Source: Pseudomonas gessardii
Lineage (GTDB): Bacteria; Pseudomonadota; Gammaproteobacteria; Pseudomonadales; Pseudomonadaceae
Reading direction: 5' to 3'
DNA: 64,000 bases
Assembly (NCBI RefSeq): GCF_001983165.1
Contig: NZ_MNPU01000015.1
Span: 61,111-125,110, forward strand
How positions within the stretch are numbered: position 1 is the stretch's first letter; each line of letters starts with the position of its first letter. Positions 16,910 through 25,303 of this stretch are shown piece by piece. A model generated the notes under the pieces. It was given only the letters and a program-made list of their open reading frames with translations, did not search any database and had not been told where the DNA came from. The position numbers and the translations under genes are program-made.

Positions 16910-18262
16910 TTACACCACCAACGACAGCAACATGATAAAGCCCAGCGCCACGATGGACAGGATGGTCTCCATGGCCGTCCAGGTCTTGAACGTCTCGGCC
17001 ACGGTCATGTTGAAGTACTGCTTGACCAGCCAGAACCCGGCATCGTTGACGTGCGACAGGATCAACGACCCCGCCCCCGTCGCCAGCACCAGCAACTCCA
17101 GGTTGACCCCCGGCACCATCCCCACCACCGGCACCACAATGCCCGCGCCGGTAATGGTGGCCACGGTCGCCGACCCCGTGGCAATCCGAATCACCGCCGC
17201 CACCAGCCACGCCAGCAGGATCGGGTTGATCTGTGCCGTCACCGCCATATGGCCGATCACATCACCCACGCCGCTGGTCACCAGCATCTGCTTGAAACCA
17301 CCGCCGGCACCGATGATCAGGATGATCGCGGCCGTCGGCGCAAGGCTGGCATCCAGCAGCTTGAGGATCTGCTTGGAATGAATGCCCTGGCGATGGCCAA
17401 AGGTGTACAGCGACAGCAGCAACGCCAGGAGCAAGGCGCTGATCGGGTGGCCGATCATGTCCATCCAGTTGCGCACGATATGCCCGTCGGGCAAGGCGAT
17501 GTCGGCGAAGGTTTTCAGCAGCATCAGGAACACCGGCAGCAACACGGTGATCAGGGTGATGCTGAAGCTCGGCAGGTTTTTCCCGTCGGACTCGCGGGCC
17601 AGTTGGTCCACCAGTTCCTGGGACGGGTTGCCCGGAATGTACTTGGCAATGAACGTGCCGAAGATCGGCCCGGCAATGATGGCGGTGGGCAAGGCGACGA
17701 TCAGGCCGTAGAGGATGGTCTTGCCGATATCCGCGCCAAACACGCCGATGGCCAGCAACGGCCCCGGGTGCGGCGGCACCAGGCCATGGACCGCCGACAG
17801 GCCGGCGAGCAGCGGGATGCCGATCTTGATCAGCGACACCCCGGTACGCCGCGCCACGATAAACACCAGCGGGATCAGCAGCACAAAGCCGATCTCGAAG
17901 AACAGCGGGATGCCCACCAGGAACGCGGCAAACATCATGGCCCACTGCACCTTGTCCTTGCCGAAGGCGCGGATCAGGGTTTGAGCGATCTGATCGGCAC
18001 CACCGGATTCGGCCATCATCTTGCCGAGCATCGTACCCAGCGCCAGGATAATCCCGACAAACCCGAGCACCCCGCCGAAACCGTCCTGGAAGGCCTTGAT
18101 AATCTTGTCCACGGGCATGCCCGAGGTCAGGCCCAGGAAGCCTGCGGCGATGATCAGGGCAATAAAGGGGTGAACCTTGAACCGGGTGATCAACACGATC
18201 AGCCCGATGATGGTGACCACTGCATCGAGCAGCAGGTAAGACTCGTGGGACATGCCAAACAT
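16910..18262 (-). CDS. gntP: Gluconate permease, GntP family
   Basis: 450 residues with about 12-14 membrane helices, full length for GntP-family gluconate:H+ symporters. Family motifs include AIIAGPIFGTFIAKYIP, GLSAVHGLVPPHPGPLLA and ATGSATVATITGAGIVVP. The start MFGMSHESYLLLDAVV has GGAG upstream. It imports gluconate made in the periplasm by glucose dehydrogenase. It lies downstream of gntK (same strand, 84 bp gap) with its own GntR-type operator at 18321, so it can be expressed separately from gntK. Confidence 0.94.
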   Translation of the reverse strand: MFGMSHESYLLLDAVVTIIGLIVLITRFKVHPFIALIIAAGFLGLTSGMPVDKIIKAFQDGFGGVLGFVGIILALGTMLGKMMAESGGADQIAQTLIRAFGKDKVQWAMMFAAFLVGIPLFFEIGFVLLIPLVFIVARRTGVSLIKIGIPLLAGLSAVHGLVPPHPGPLLAIGVFGADIGKTILYGLIVALPTAIIAGPIFGTFIAKYIPGNPSQELVDQLARESDGKNLPSFSITLITVLLPVFLMLLKTFADIALPDGHIVRNWMDMIGHPISALLLALLLSLYTFGHRQGIHSKQILKLLDASLAPTAAIILIIGAGGGFKQMLVTSGVGDVIGHMAVTAQINPILLAWLVAAVIRIATGSATVATITGAGIVVPVVGMVPGVNLELLVLATGAGSLILSHVNDAGFWLVKQYFNMTVAETFKTWTAMETILSIVALGFIMLLSLVV

Positions 18263-18320
18263 GGGGGTCGTCTCCTGTTTGTTGTTGTTATTAAAGCGGG
18301 TGTTGAGTTTCGTGCCGTCG

Positions 18321-18332
18321 GATAGCGCTATC
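18321..18332. promoter_or_regulatory. GntR operator upstream of gntP
   Basis: Perfect 12-bp palindrome GATAGCGCTATC, 58 bp before the gntP start. Read on the minus strand it contains AAG-A-TAGCGCT, matching the core of the operator I recall for Pseudomonas GntR (AC-N-AAG-N-TAGCGCT). Confidence 0.8.
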
Positions 18333-18346
18333 TTTCGGCCAAAAAA

Positions 18347-18880
18347 TCATCGGGAAGGTTCAAAGCCGTGGGTCAGCCACCAGGCATGGGTCTGCGCGGC
18401 CAGGTCCTCGATGCTGTCTTCACTGGCGTTGAGGGCCAGGGTCAGCGGCTCGCCGATAGGCGATTCGAGGGTGGCGAACTGGCTGTCGATCAGGCTGGCC
18501 GGCATAAAATGGCCGGGGCGATGGGACACGCGGTCGGCGGCCACCTCGCGGGTCAGCTCCAGGAAGACAAAGCCCAGGCCCGGCGCGGCTTCGCGCAGGT
18601 GATCGCGGTATTTTTTCTTCAGCGCCGAACAGGTCAGCACCGGATGCTCGCCAGCCTTGAGCGCACGGCGCAGCTCATCGCAGAGGATATCGAGCCAGCC
18701 GGCCCGGTCGTCGTCGTTGAGGGGATGGCCTGCGCTCATCTTTTCGATATTGGCGGCCGGGTGAAAGCTGTCGCCTTCAATGGCGGTGGCGCCGTTCAAC
18801 AGGCACAGGGCCTCGCTGACACTGGACTTGCCACAGCCGGAAACACCCATGATGACCAGGGCGGTAACAGGTTGACTCAT
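18347..18880 (-). CDS. gntK: Gluconokinase
   Basis: 177 residues, the standard length of GntK. The P-loop GVSGCGKSS lies at residues 12-20, and AIEGDSFHPAANIEKMSAGHPLNDDDRAGWL at about 34-64 is the family's substrate/ATP-lid region. It phosphorylates gluconate to 6-phosphogluconate in the cytoplasm, feeding the Entner-Doudoroff pathway whose eda, pgl and zwf genes lie 17 kb away. A GntR operator sits 19 bp before its start codon. It is divergent from gntR. Confidence 0.95.
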   Translation of the reverse strand: MSQPVTALVIMGVSGCGKSSVSEALCLLNGATAIEGDSFHPAANIEKMSAGHPLNDDDRAGWLDILCDELRRALKAGEHPVLTCSALKKKYRDHLREAAPGLGFVFLELTREVAADRVSHRPGHFMPASLIDSQFATLESPIGEPLTLALNASEDSIEDLAAQTHAWWLTHGFEPSR

Positions 18881-18898
18881 GAAACACCTCAGGACGCA

Positions 18899-18910
18899 GA
18901 TAGCGCTATC
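18899..18910. promoter_or_regulatory. GntR operator upstream of gntK
   Basis: Second perfect GATAGCGCTATC palindrome, identical to the one before gntP, again with AAG-A-TAGCGCT on the minus strand. It lies just upstream of the gntK start. Confidence 0.8.
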
Positions 18911-19027
18911 TTTGCACGCCCTAAGGCTTGTGCAAACACAGGCTTTTCCCGCGCCTAATTGTCATTTTTATGGAGTGACGCGTGCATCCTCTCCAACCGT
19001 TTGCGCAAGTATTTGCAGGCTTTTGGA

Positions 19028-19039
19028 GACAGCGCTACC
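19028..19039. promoter_or_regulatory. GntR operator upstream of gntR (autoregulation)
   Basis: Variant palindrome GACAGCGCTACC. On the minus strand the flank reads ACTAAGGTAGCGCT, an exact match to AC-N-AAG-N-TAGCGCT. It lies about 35 bp before the gntR start and supports self-regulation. Confidence 0.75.
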
Positions 19040-19073
19040 TTAGTGCCTCGATTTTTGTTTGGCAAGCCGCCTG

Positions 19074-20102
19074 ATGACCTCCAAGAACGATAAAAATACC
19101 CGCACCACGGGTCGCCCGACCCTTAACGAAGTAGCCCGCCTGGCCGGCGTCAGCCCGATTACCGCCTCCCGGGCTCTGCGCGGGATCAGCACCGTGGCCA
19201 CCGAACTGGTGGAAAAAGTGCAAAAAGCCGCAGCCGAGCTGAACTACGTGGTCAACCCGGCCGCCCGTGCCCTGGCCTCGGCCCGCAGCCAATCGGTGGT
19301 GGTGCTGGTGCCCTCGCTGTCCAACCTGCTATTTATCGAAACCCTGGAGGCCATTCACCAGGTATTGCGGCCCAAGGGCTTTGAAGTGCTGATCGGCAAC
19401 ACCCACTATTCCCGGGACGAAGAAGAAAACCTGCTGCGCAACTACATGGCCTACCAGCCACGGGGCCTGCTGCTGACCGGCTTTGACCGCACCGAAAGCG
19501 CCCGGCGCATGGTGGAATCGAGCAATGTGCCCTGCGTGTACATGATGGACCTGGACCCGGCGGCCGGGGTCAACTGCGTCGGTTTCTCGCAGATCAATGC
19601 CGGCGAAACCGCAGCGGCGCACCTGATCTCCCGGGGCCGCAAGCGCCTGGCCTATGTCGGCGCGCAGTTGGACCAGCGTACGCTGCTGCGCGGCGAAGGC
19701 TTCCGCCGCGGCCTGCAGCAGGCCGGCTTGTATGACCCGGCCCTCGAACTGCTGACCCCGCGCCCCTCGTCGGTGGGCCTGGGTGGCGAGTTGTTCCTGC
19801 AACTGTTGGCCAGCCACCCGGACGTGGACGCGATCTTCTTCGGCAACGACGACCTGGCCCAGGGCGCCTTGCTCGAAGCCCTGCGCCACGGGATCAAGGT
19901 GCCGCAACAGGTGGCGGTGCTGGGCTTCAACGACCTGCCCGCCTCCAGCTTCATGGTGCCGCGCCTGAGCAGCATCAGCACCCCACGCGAAGCCATTGGC
20001 CGACGCGCGGCTGAGCATTTACTGATGGTGATGGCCGGCAACAAAATCGCCCGGCCGGTGGTGGATATGGGGTTTGAGTTGAAGGTGCGCGAGAGTACCT
20101 GA
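19074..20102 (+). CDS. gntR: LacI-family gluconate repressor GntR
   Basis: 342 residues. The LacI-type HTH lies at residues about 15-65 (RPTLNEVARLAGVSPITASRALRG, then the hinge NPAARALASARS), followed by a periplasmic-binding-like effector domain. ATG at 19074 is chosen; an in-frame TTG at 19059 is possible but would add only five residues. The size matches Pseudomonas GntR, which releases DNA on binding gluconate or 6-phosphogluconate. The divergent gntK, the downstream gntP and three TAGCGCT-type operators make the regulon assignment strong. Confidence 0.93.
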   Translation: MTSKNDKNTRTTGRPTLNEVARLAGVSPITASRALRGISTVATELVEKVQKAAAELNYVVNPAARALASARSQSVVVLVPSLSNLLFIETLEAIHQVLRPKGFEVLIGNTHYSRDEEENLLRNYMAYQPRGLLLTGFDRTESARRMVESSNVPCVYMMDLDPAAGVNCVGFSQINAGETAAAHLISRGRKRLAYVGAQLDQRTLLRGEGFRRGLQQAGLYDPALELLTPRPSSVGLGGELFLQLLASHPDVDAIFFGNDDLAQGALLEALRHGIKVPQQVAVLGFNDLPASSFMVPRLSSISTPREAIGRRAAEHLLMVMAGNKIARPVVDMGFELKVREST

Positions 20103-20117
20103 ACCACATGCGGTCGA

Positions 20118-20206
20118 TGTGGGAGCGGGCTTGCCCGCGATAACGGTGTGTCAGGCAATACATCCGGCACTGATACTCCGTTATCGCGGGCAAGCCCGCT
20201 CCCACA
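20118..20206. repeat. REP doublet
   Basis: TGTGGGAGCGGGCTTGCCCG and its inverted copy CGGGCAAGCCCGCTCCCACA flank a variable spacer containing CGATAACGG/CCGTTATCG. Together they can form one long stem. It sits downstream of gntR and before the GST gene. Confidence 0.88.
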
Positions 20207-20291
20207 TTTTTGAGCGTGCCCACTTAACCCTATCGCTGTCCTCGCGCGCCCCTGCTAAATTGCCCAACTCACCTTTTGCCAGGGAAGCACC

Positions 20292-20924
20292 ATGGGACAC
20301 GCGCTGAAAATCTTGGGTCGCACATCGTCGATCAACGTACGAAAAGTCCTGTGGACCTGCCAGGAACTGTCTATCCCCTACGAGCGTGAAGATTGGGGCA
20401 TCGGTTTCACGCCTACCCAGTCACCCGAATTCCTTGCCTTGAACCCCAACGCCCAGGTGCCGGTAATCGTCGATGACAACGGCGTGCTGTGGGAGTCCAA
20501 CACCATCTGCCGCTACCTGGCAGGCCTGCATCAACGTCATGATTTGCTGCCCACCGCCCCCGCGCCACGCGCCAGGGTCGAGCAATGGATGGACTGGCAA
20601 GCCACCGAACTCAACCCCTCCTGGGGCTACGCCTTCCACGCCCTGGTGCGCCAGAACCCGGACTTCCAGGACCCACAGCGCATTGCCGCTGGCGTACGCG
20701 GATGGAACGACAAGATGGGGTTGCTGGAGCAACAATTGCGCAAAACCGGCGCCTATGTGGCCGGTGACGACTTTAGCCTCGCCGATATCCTGGTAGGCCT
20801 GTCAGTGCACCGCTGGCGGATGACGCCCATGGCGCGCCCCTCCTACCCGGCTGTCGATGCGTACTACGCCCTGCTCAGCCAGCGCCCAGGTTTCCAGGCC
20901 TTTGCCCTCGACGGTCACAACTAA
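20292..20924 (+). CDS. Glutathione S-transferase family protein
   Basis: 210 residues, two-domain GST. The N-terminal thioredoxin-like domain carries LGRTSSINVRKVLWTCQEL, PNAQVPVIVDDNGVLWESNTICRYLA (residues 54-79, with the cis-Pro VPVI and the glutathione-contacting ES). The C-terminal helical domain includes DDFSLADILVGLSVHRW. Monocistronic, with REP elements upstream. The substrate is unknown; this subgroup is common in Pseudomonas. Confidence 0.9.
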   Translation: MGHALKILGRTSSINVRKVLWTCQELSIPYEREDWGIGFTPTQSPEFLALNPNAQVPVIVDDNGVLWESNTICRYLAGLHQRHDLLPTAPAPRARVEQWMDWQATELNPSWGYAFHALVRQNPDFQDPQRIAAGVRGWNDKMGLLEQQLRKTGAYVAGDDFSLADILVGLSVHRWRMTPMARPSYPAVDAYYALLSQRPGFQAFALDGHN

Positions 20925-21009
20925 GGGCCCACCTAAAGTTCACCATCGGCGCATGTGTTAATCGGTAGCAGCTCAGCAGGCTGAACCACTCATCCGGCAC
21001 CGTGAAAAA

Positions 21010-21030
21010 CTGTCAACTTTCACAGTAGAC
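21010..21030 (-). promoter_or_regulatory. LexA-box-like shared element, copy 2
   Basis: CTGTCAACTTTCACAG (21010-21025) fits CTGT-N8-ACAG and is followed by TAGAC, so in reverse complement it matches copy 1 at 13540 including the GTCTA extension. It lies about 95 bp before the orphan gene at 21121. Confidence 0.5.
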
Positions 21031-21120
21031 CTGCCTTTTCAAGCGCATTTAACTAGATGCAATGCTTGCCCAATCTTACGGCAACCGCATCTCATAAATG
21101 CATGAAAACAGGAGAGTCCT

Positions 21121-21567
21121 ATGTCTGTTAAATCATCTAAACCATCGTTGAAAACTTACTACGCCCAAGGTTCTGTCAAAGCCAAGGTATCACTTGATAG
21201 CAGGCCATTCGTTTCTGAAGGCGTGAGGATTTGGAGTGGAGGCTCCTACTACGTGGTCAGAGCAGATCTACAGTCACGCCTTCAGTTACTGCAGTTTAAC
21301 CTGGACAATAACATCCAGGCCGGAACGCACAACCTGGGTTCGGGTCCAGATGAAACCACTGCGTACTTCTATCACTACAATGGAGAATTCGGCTGGAGTT
21401 ACTTCGCCGAGACAGGGACGCTAGACATCACCGATGTCGATCTAGAACGACAATTGCTCAAGGCCACCTTTAACTTCGAGTCCCCAGGCATGGAGCCAGG
21501 TGACCCACCTGTAAAAGTCACAGAAGGAGAAATCGACCTCACGGGTGCACGCGGTAAAACACGGTAG
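21121..21567 (+). CDS. Hypothetical protein, no recognised domain
   Basis: 148 residues, no signal peptide or membrane segment. An AGGAG ribosome site precedes the ATG. The sequence looks beta-rich, with many aromatic residues (YYVVRADLQSRLQLLQFNL, then YFYHYNGEFGWSYFAETGTL). It ends with FNFESPGMEPGDPPVKVTEG and EIDLTGARG, a strand pattern reminiscent of small lipocalin- or beta-sandwich-like proteins, but I do not recognise a family. It is an AT-richer island between the GST gene and a conserved Pseudomonas gene. It has its own terminator and a LexA-box-like element shared with the delta-60 gene. Confidence 0.72.
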   Translation: MSVKSSKPSLKTYYAQGSVKAKVSLDSRPFVSEGVRIWSGGSYYVVRADLQSRLQLLQFNLDNNIQAGTHNLGSGPDETTAYFYHYNGEFGWSYFAETGTLDITDVDLERQLLKATFNFESPGMEPGDPPVKVTEGEIDLTGARGKTR

Positions 21568-21602
21568 AGAGAAATGCCCTACTGCTATCCGACACAACGC
21601 AG

Positions 21603-21631
21603 ACCTTGCCGTCAGATAGCGGCAAGGTTTC
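21603..21631 (+). terminator. Intrinsic terminator of the orphan gene
   Basis: Stem ACCTTGCCG / CGGCAAGGT (9 bp perfect, 8-nt loop) followed by TTT, 36 bp after the stop codon of the 148-residue gene. Confidence 0.7.
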
Positions 21632-21752
21632 ACCGCTGACAGGACAATACTTGCCGACCTTTGCACGACATCGCCCGTAAATTCGGGGCTTGGCGCCTGG
21701 GCACGCTAATTGCTAAACCCTATGGACCGTTCAAAACCACAGGTGCCCGATC

Positions 21753-22250
21753 ATGTTGGTCAATACCCAAGTCTCGTCCGTGATCCAACAGTCCAAACGC
21801 CCCGACCTGGACCCGGCCAACGCTGCCGCCAGCGCGCTGTACAGCGGCGTGATGCAAAACGTGCAGAACGCGGCCGCCGCGACCCAGGTGCAGGCCACGC
21901 AAAAGGCCACCGACACCACCGCCAGCAACGTGGACGCCGCGTTCGCCAAGACCCGCCTGCAACTGCAAGCGACACCGCCGACCAGCGCCACGCCCACCAC
22001 CGCAACCAGCACCCAGGCCCGGGCAGAGTTCAGCGATTACATGAGCAAGACCCCAGCCGAACGCATTCGTGAGCAGATCCTGCTGGAAAGGGGTCTGACC
22101 GAAGACGATGTGAAAGCGATGCCTATCGAACAGCAGAACGCCATTGCCCTGGAAGTGACTGAGCGCCTGAAGATGCAGGCGGCGCAGCAGTTCGCCGAGA
22201 AGACTGCCGACCCGCAGATCAAGGCCGTCAAAGACGCCCTGGCCACATAA
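21753..22250 (+). CDS. Conserved hypothetical protein, low-complexity N-terminal half
   Basis: 165 residues. The first two thirds are rich in Ala, Thr and Gln (for example ATPPTSATPTTATSTQARAE). The C-terminal third is helical and more conserved-looking: FSDYMSKTPAERIREQILLE, then RGLTEDDVKAMPIEQQNAIA and EVTERLKMQAAQQ. No signal peptide. The C-terminal pattern is familiar from uncharacterised Pseudomonas proteins, but I cannot name a domain. The stop is 11 bp before a REP-like hairpin. Confidence 0.75.
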   Translation: MLVNTQVSSVIQQSKRPDLDPANAAASALYSGVMQNVQNAAAATQVQATQKATDTTASNVDAAFAKTRLQLQATPPTSATPTTATSTQARAEFSDYMSKTPAERIREQILLERGLTEDDVKAMPIEQQNAIALEVTERLKMQAAQQFAEKTADPQIKAVKDALAT

Positions 22251-22260
22251 CCCCACTGCT

Positions 22261-22286
22261 GTAGGAGCGAGCTTGCTCGCCCCTAC
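22261..22286. repeat. REP-like hairpin
   Basis: GTAGGAGCGAGCTTGCTCGC followed by CCCTAC forms a near-perfect inverted repeat between the convergent gene ends at 22250 and 22296. It is a diverged single REP unit that could act as a bidirectional terminator. Confidence 0.7.
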
Positions 22287-22295
22287 ACAGGGCCG

Positions 22296-23615
22296 TTATT
22301 GCAGTTGCAGGGTGGAATTGAACTGGCCGATGGCGTCCACCACATGCCGCGAGCCCTCCTGAATCTCCAGGATCACCTGCCCCGCCTCATTGGCCAACTC
22401 CACCCCCAGCCCGGTACGACTCAGGCTCGACTGCATGCTCGATACCGCGCTCAGGGACAAGTCGTGGTTCCTGCGCACCACATCGACAATCTCCAGCGTG
22501 GCCTGGCTGGTACGTGCCGCCAGGCTGCGCACCTCATCCGCCACCACCGCAAACCCGCGCCCGTGCTCACCGGCACGGGCGGCTTCAATGGCGGCGTTGA
22601 GCGCCAGCAGATTGGTTTGGTCGGCAATCGCGCGAATGGTCTGGACGATGGTGCCAATGATGTCCGACTGCTTGCTCACCGCATCAATGCTCAACGCGGC
22701 TTGATTCAGGTCGTGGGAAATTTCTTCGATGATCTGCACCGTCTGCTGCACCACTTCCGCCCCCTTGCGGGCGCAGGCGTCGTTCTGCACCGAGGTGGCA
22801 TGGGCCGAATCGGCGGCGGTACGCAACGTGGAGACCTGCTTGGTGATATCACTGGCAAACTTCACCACTTTGTACAGGCGACCGTTGGCATCGAAAATCG
22901 GATTGTAGGAGGCTTCCAGAAAAAGGGTCTGGCCCTGCTTATTGCGCCGCTCAAAACGATGGGAGTGAAACTCGCCCCGGTTGAGCGACGCCCAGAAGGC
23001 TTTATAAGCCGGCGACTCTACCTCCGCGTGGTGACAGAACATGCGGTGGTGCTGGCCGACGATTTCGCCGAGGGAATACTGCACCGTCTTCAGGAAGTTG
23101 TGGTTGGCATTGAGGATCTGCCCCAAGGGGGTGAACTCGATGACCGCCATGGAGCGGCTGATGGCGTCAATCAGGCTCTGGTTTTCGTGTTCGCGGTGAA
23201 CCCGTGCGCAAATATCCGACGCCACCTTGATCACGCTCTGCACCTGTTTGTCCAGGCCGTAGACCGGCATGTAACTGGCCTCCAGCCACACCTCCTGGCC
23301 ACTTTGGGTCAACCGCATGAACGTGCCGCTGATAGGCTTGCCCTGAGCCAGGTCGCGCCATAACTGGGTGTAGGCATCGCTATGGGAATAGGCCTCCTCG
23401 CAGAAAATCCGATGGTGTTTGCCGCGCACTTCCTCGGCGCTGTATCCCATGGTCCTACAGAAGTTTTCGTTGGCGTCCAGGACCACGCCGTTGCGATCAA
23501 ACTCGATCATCGCCATGGAATGGCTGATCGCCGCCAACTTGGCCTGGGCCTGGCTCAAAGCGCAGGAGAAACGTTCGATTTCTAACAGGTCGGATTTGTG
23601 GTGCAGACTAAACAT
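22296..23615 (-). CDS. Soluble PAS-PAS-MCP signalling protein, BdlA-like
   Basis: 439 residues without membrane segments. Two PAS domains (about residues 25-140 and 150-265) each carry the NANxNF / GxHHRxFC pattern ([13 protein letters not shown]..., [13 protein letters not shown]...). A methyl-accepting signalling tail follows, with the conserved tip [20 protein letters not shown] and [15 protein letters not shown]. Size and layout match P. aeruginosa BdlA, the biofilm-dispersion sensor, and Aer-like relatives. The GxHHRxFC block recurs in such proteins and may bind haem or flavin; that part is not certain. Monocistronic. Confidence 0.85.
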   Translation of the reverse strand: MFSLHHKSDLLEIERFSCALSQAQAKLAAISHSMAMIEFDRNGVVLDANENFCRTMGYSAEEVRGKHHRIFCEEAYSHSDAYTQLWRDLAQGKPISGTFMRLTQSGQEVWLEASYMPVYGLDKQVQSVIKVASDICARVHREHENQSLIDAISRSMAVIEFTPLGQILNANHNFLKTVQYSLGEIVGQHHRMFCHHAEVESPAYKAFWASLNRGEFHSHRFERRNKQGQTLFLEASYNPIFDANGRLYKVVKFASDITKQVSTLRTAADSAHATSVQNDACARKGAEVVQQTVQIIEEISHDLNQAALSIDAVSKQSDIIGTIVQTIRAIADQTNLLALNAAIEAARAGEHGRGFAVVADEVRSLAARTSQATLEIVDVVRRNHDLSLSAVSSMQSSLSRTGLGVELANEAGQVILEIQEGSRHVVDAIGQFNSTLQLQ

Positions 23616-24116
23616 GCTCGGATCACCTTCAGCGCTGTTTTTGAATGACGGTTAGTTCTTGGATTTGACCCAGTACAACTTTCCACAAAACAGGCAAACG
23701 CAATCGTCCAGAGACAGGACACGTGTCATGCGATAGAGAAATGATGATCAATCGGAGCGTCCATGGGCAACACTCGTTTCAAGGCATCCTTTTCTTGATG
23801 GCCCCGCAAGGGCCTGCTGTAACCGACACACGCAAATCCATTTAACCTGAGGCTCCTTTTTCCCGGCGCTTTGACAGAAACGCTCATCTATTCACAGTTT
23901 TTATAGTAGTTGTCATGCTCTATTTCAAAAGCCACCCAAAACGCTTCATATGGCGAGCGACATAAGTGGTTCTGAGTGAGCATAGCCGGGGCTTGGCGTG
24001 ATGCAAGGCCATTGGCCATCATTGCTGAGAGGTCTGTTGGGGGGCGTGCGGGGGAGATATCAGAATGTATCGATGTCGTTGCAGGAGCGAGCTTGCCCGC
24101 TCCTGCGGCGAAGTAC
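23616..24116. other. 500-bp stretch without a convincing gene
   Basis: Between the BdlA-like start and a 38-codon ORF. It contains a diverged REP hairpin (GCAGGAGCGAGCTTGCCCGC followed by TCCTGC, 24081-24106) and a small GC hairpin (GGCCCCGCAAGGGCC near 23800). An open frame at 23888-24277 on the minus strand has no protein-like character. The rest must include the promoter of the PAS/MCP gene. Confidence 0.6.
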
Positions 24117-24233
24117 TCAGTGACCGAACAGGCCCGTCTCGGACTTCTTGGCTTTTTTGTCCGCGCGTTTTTCATCGGCGGTCTTTGCCGGTTTTTTCTT
24201 CGCGGCTTTCTTTGAATCCATACCTTTGGCCAT
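24117..24233 (-). CDS. Small lysine-rich basic protein, 38 residues
   Basis: ATG at 24233 is preceded by GGAG with 8-bp spacing. The product starts MAKGMDSKKAAKKKPAKTAD and ends KKSETGLFGH, with 13 Lys in 38 residues, so it is strongly cationic. Ala/Lys-rich tails of this kind occur in H1-like or ribosome-/nucleoid-associated proteins, but no family is assigned. A REP-like hairpin just downstream can serve as its terminator. The codon choice (AAG/AAA mix, GCC, GCG) is compatible with real coding. Confidence 0.68.
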   Translation of the reverse strand: MAKGMDSKKAAKKKPAKTADEKRADKKAKKSETGLFGH

Positions 24234-24347
24234 GACACATGCTCCACTAACAGAGGAAGTAACAAGGGGTATAACACCTATTGCCCAACAGAAGGCGCTT
24301 TGCCCGACTTATAATCACCGCCCCGTGATCACGCCTGTCAAACCACC

Positions 24348-24764
24348 ATGCCCGAGTTGCACATCGATCGACTGGCAGAGCCCCTGTGGCCGCTGCTGAA
24401 CAAGTTCTACCGCAGCCACAATTCATCGATGAAAGCCCTCAAGGGCGGTCAATTGTGGGTGGCGCGCAACAGCCAGATCGTCGCCGGGCTGTGCCTGAGC
24501 CCCGTGGTCGGCGGCCAGTGGCTGACCGGGCTGTTTGTCGATCCGGCCTGGCGTGGGCAGGGGCTGGCGGCGCGGCTGATCGAGGACGCAATCGCGCCCG
24601 TCGAAGGAACGGTGTGGCTGTTGTGCCACCCGGACCTGGAAGGGTTTTATCAAGCCCTGGGCTTCAGCCAGCAAACGGTGTTGCCGCAGTCGCTGGCCGA
24701 GCGCCTGGTGCGCTATAAACGCAACAAGCCGATGATTGCCATGGGCGTGTGCCGCCGGGGCTAG
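24348..24764 (+). CDS. GNAT family N-acetyltransferase
   Basis: 138 residues. GNAT core: [20 protein letters not shown] near residues 60-79 (R-G-Q-G-L acetyl-CoA loop), then [20 protein letters not shown]. Starts at ATG 24348, [14 protein letters not shown]. It ends with a 4-bp tail-to-tail overlap with def. The acceptor is unknown. Confidence 0.87.
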   Translation: MPELHIDRLAEPLWPLLNKFYRSHNSSMKALKGGQLWVARNSQIVAGLCLSPVVGGQWLTGLFVDPAWRGQGLAARLIEDAIAPVEGTVWLLCHPDLEGFYQALGFSQQTVLPQSLAERLVRYKRNKPMIAMGVCRRG

Positions 24765-25300
24765 TCGTCGGCGCTGGGGTCCATGTCCGGGAACATCACC
24801 TCGATAAACCCGAACTTGCTGAAGTCGGTGATCCGCGAAGGGTACAACCGTCCGATCAGGTGGTCGCACTCATGCTGCACCACCCGGGCATGGAAGCCAT
24901 CGGCAATCCGCACAATCGGCTCGCCCTTGGGGTCAAACCCCTCATAGCGGATCTGTTGGTAGCGATCCACCGCCCCCCGCAGCCCGGGTACCGACAGGCA
25001 GCCTTCAAAGCCCTCCTCCATCACTGGGCTGAGCGGGGTAATCAGCGGGTTGATCAGGATGGTCTGGGGCACCGCCGGGGCATCCGGGTAACGCTCGCTG
25101 CTCTCGAAACCGAAGATCACCAGCTGCAGGTCGACACCGATCTGCGGCGCGGCCAGGCCAACGCCGCCCACATGCTCCATGGTCTGGAACATATCGTCGA
25201 TCAGTTGCCACAACTCGGGGCTGTCGAACATTTCCGGCGGGACCGGCGGTGCGATACGCAGTAGGCGCTCATCGCCCATTTTCAGGATTTCACGAATCAT
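24761..25300 (-). CDS. def: Peptide deformylase
   Basis: 179 residues with all three PDF motifs: [12 protein letters not shown] (residues 45-56), [12 protein letters not shown] (about 95-106, metal Cys) and [13 protein letters not shown] (about 136-148, the HExxH-type metal site). It removes formyl from the N-terminal methionine of new proteins. Not next to fmt here, so it is likely a second deformylase rather than the fmt-linked one; that is inference from context. It follows the yihY gene by 3 bp on the same strand and may be co-transcribed with it. Confidence 0.95.
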   Translation of the reverse strand: MIREILKMGDERLLRIAPPVPPEMFDSPELWQLIDDMFQTMEHVGGVGLAAPQIGVDLQLVIFGFESSERYPDAPAVPQTILINPLITPLSPVMEEGFEGCLSVPGLRGAVDRYQQIRYEGFDPKGEPIVRIADGFHARVVQHECDHLIGRLYPSRITDFSKFGFIEVMFPDMDPSADD

Positions 25301-25303
25301 CGG

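Noticed and set aside
23888..24277. 129-codon minus-strand ORF
   Set aside because: Overlaps the better-supported 38-residue ORF in another frame and crosses a REP-like hairpin.
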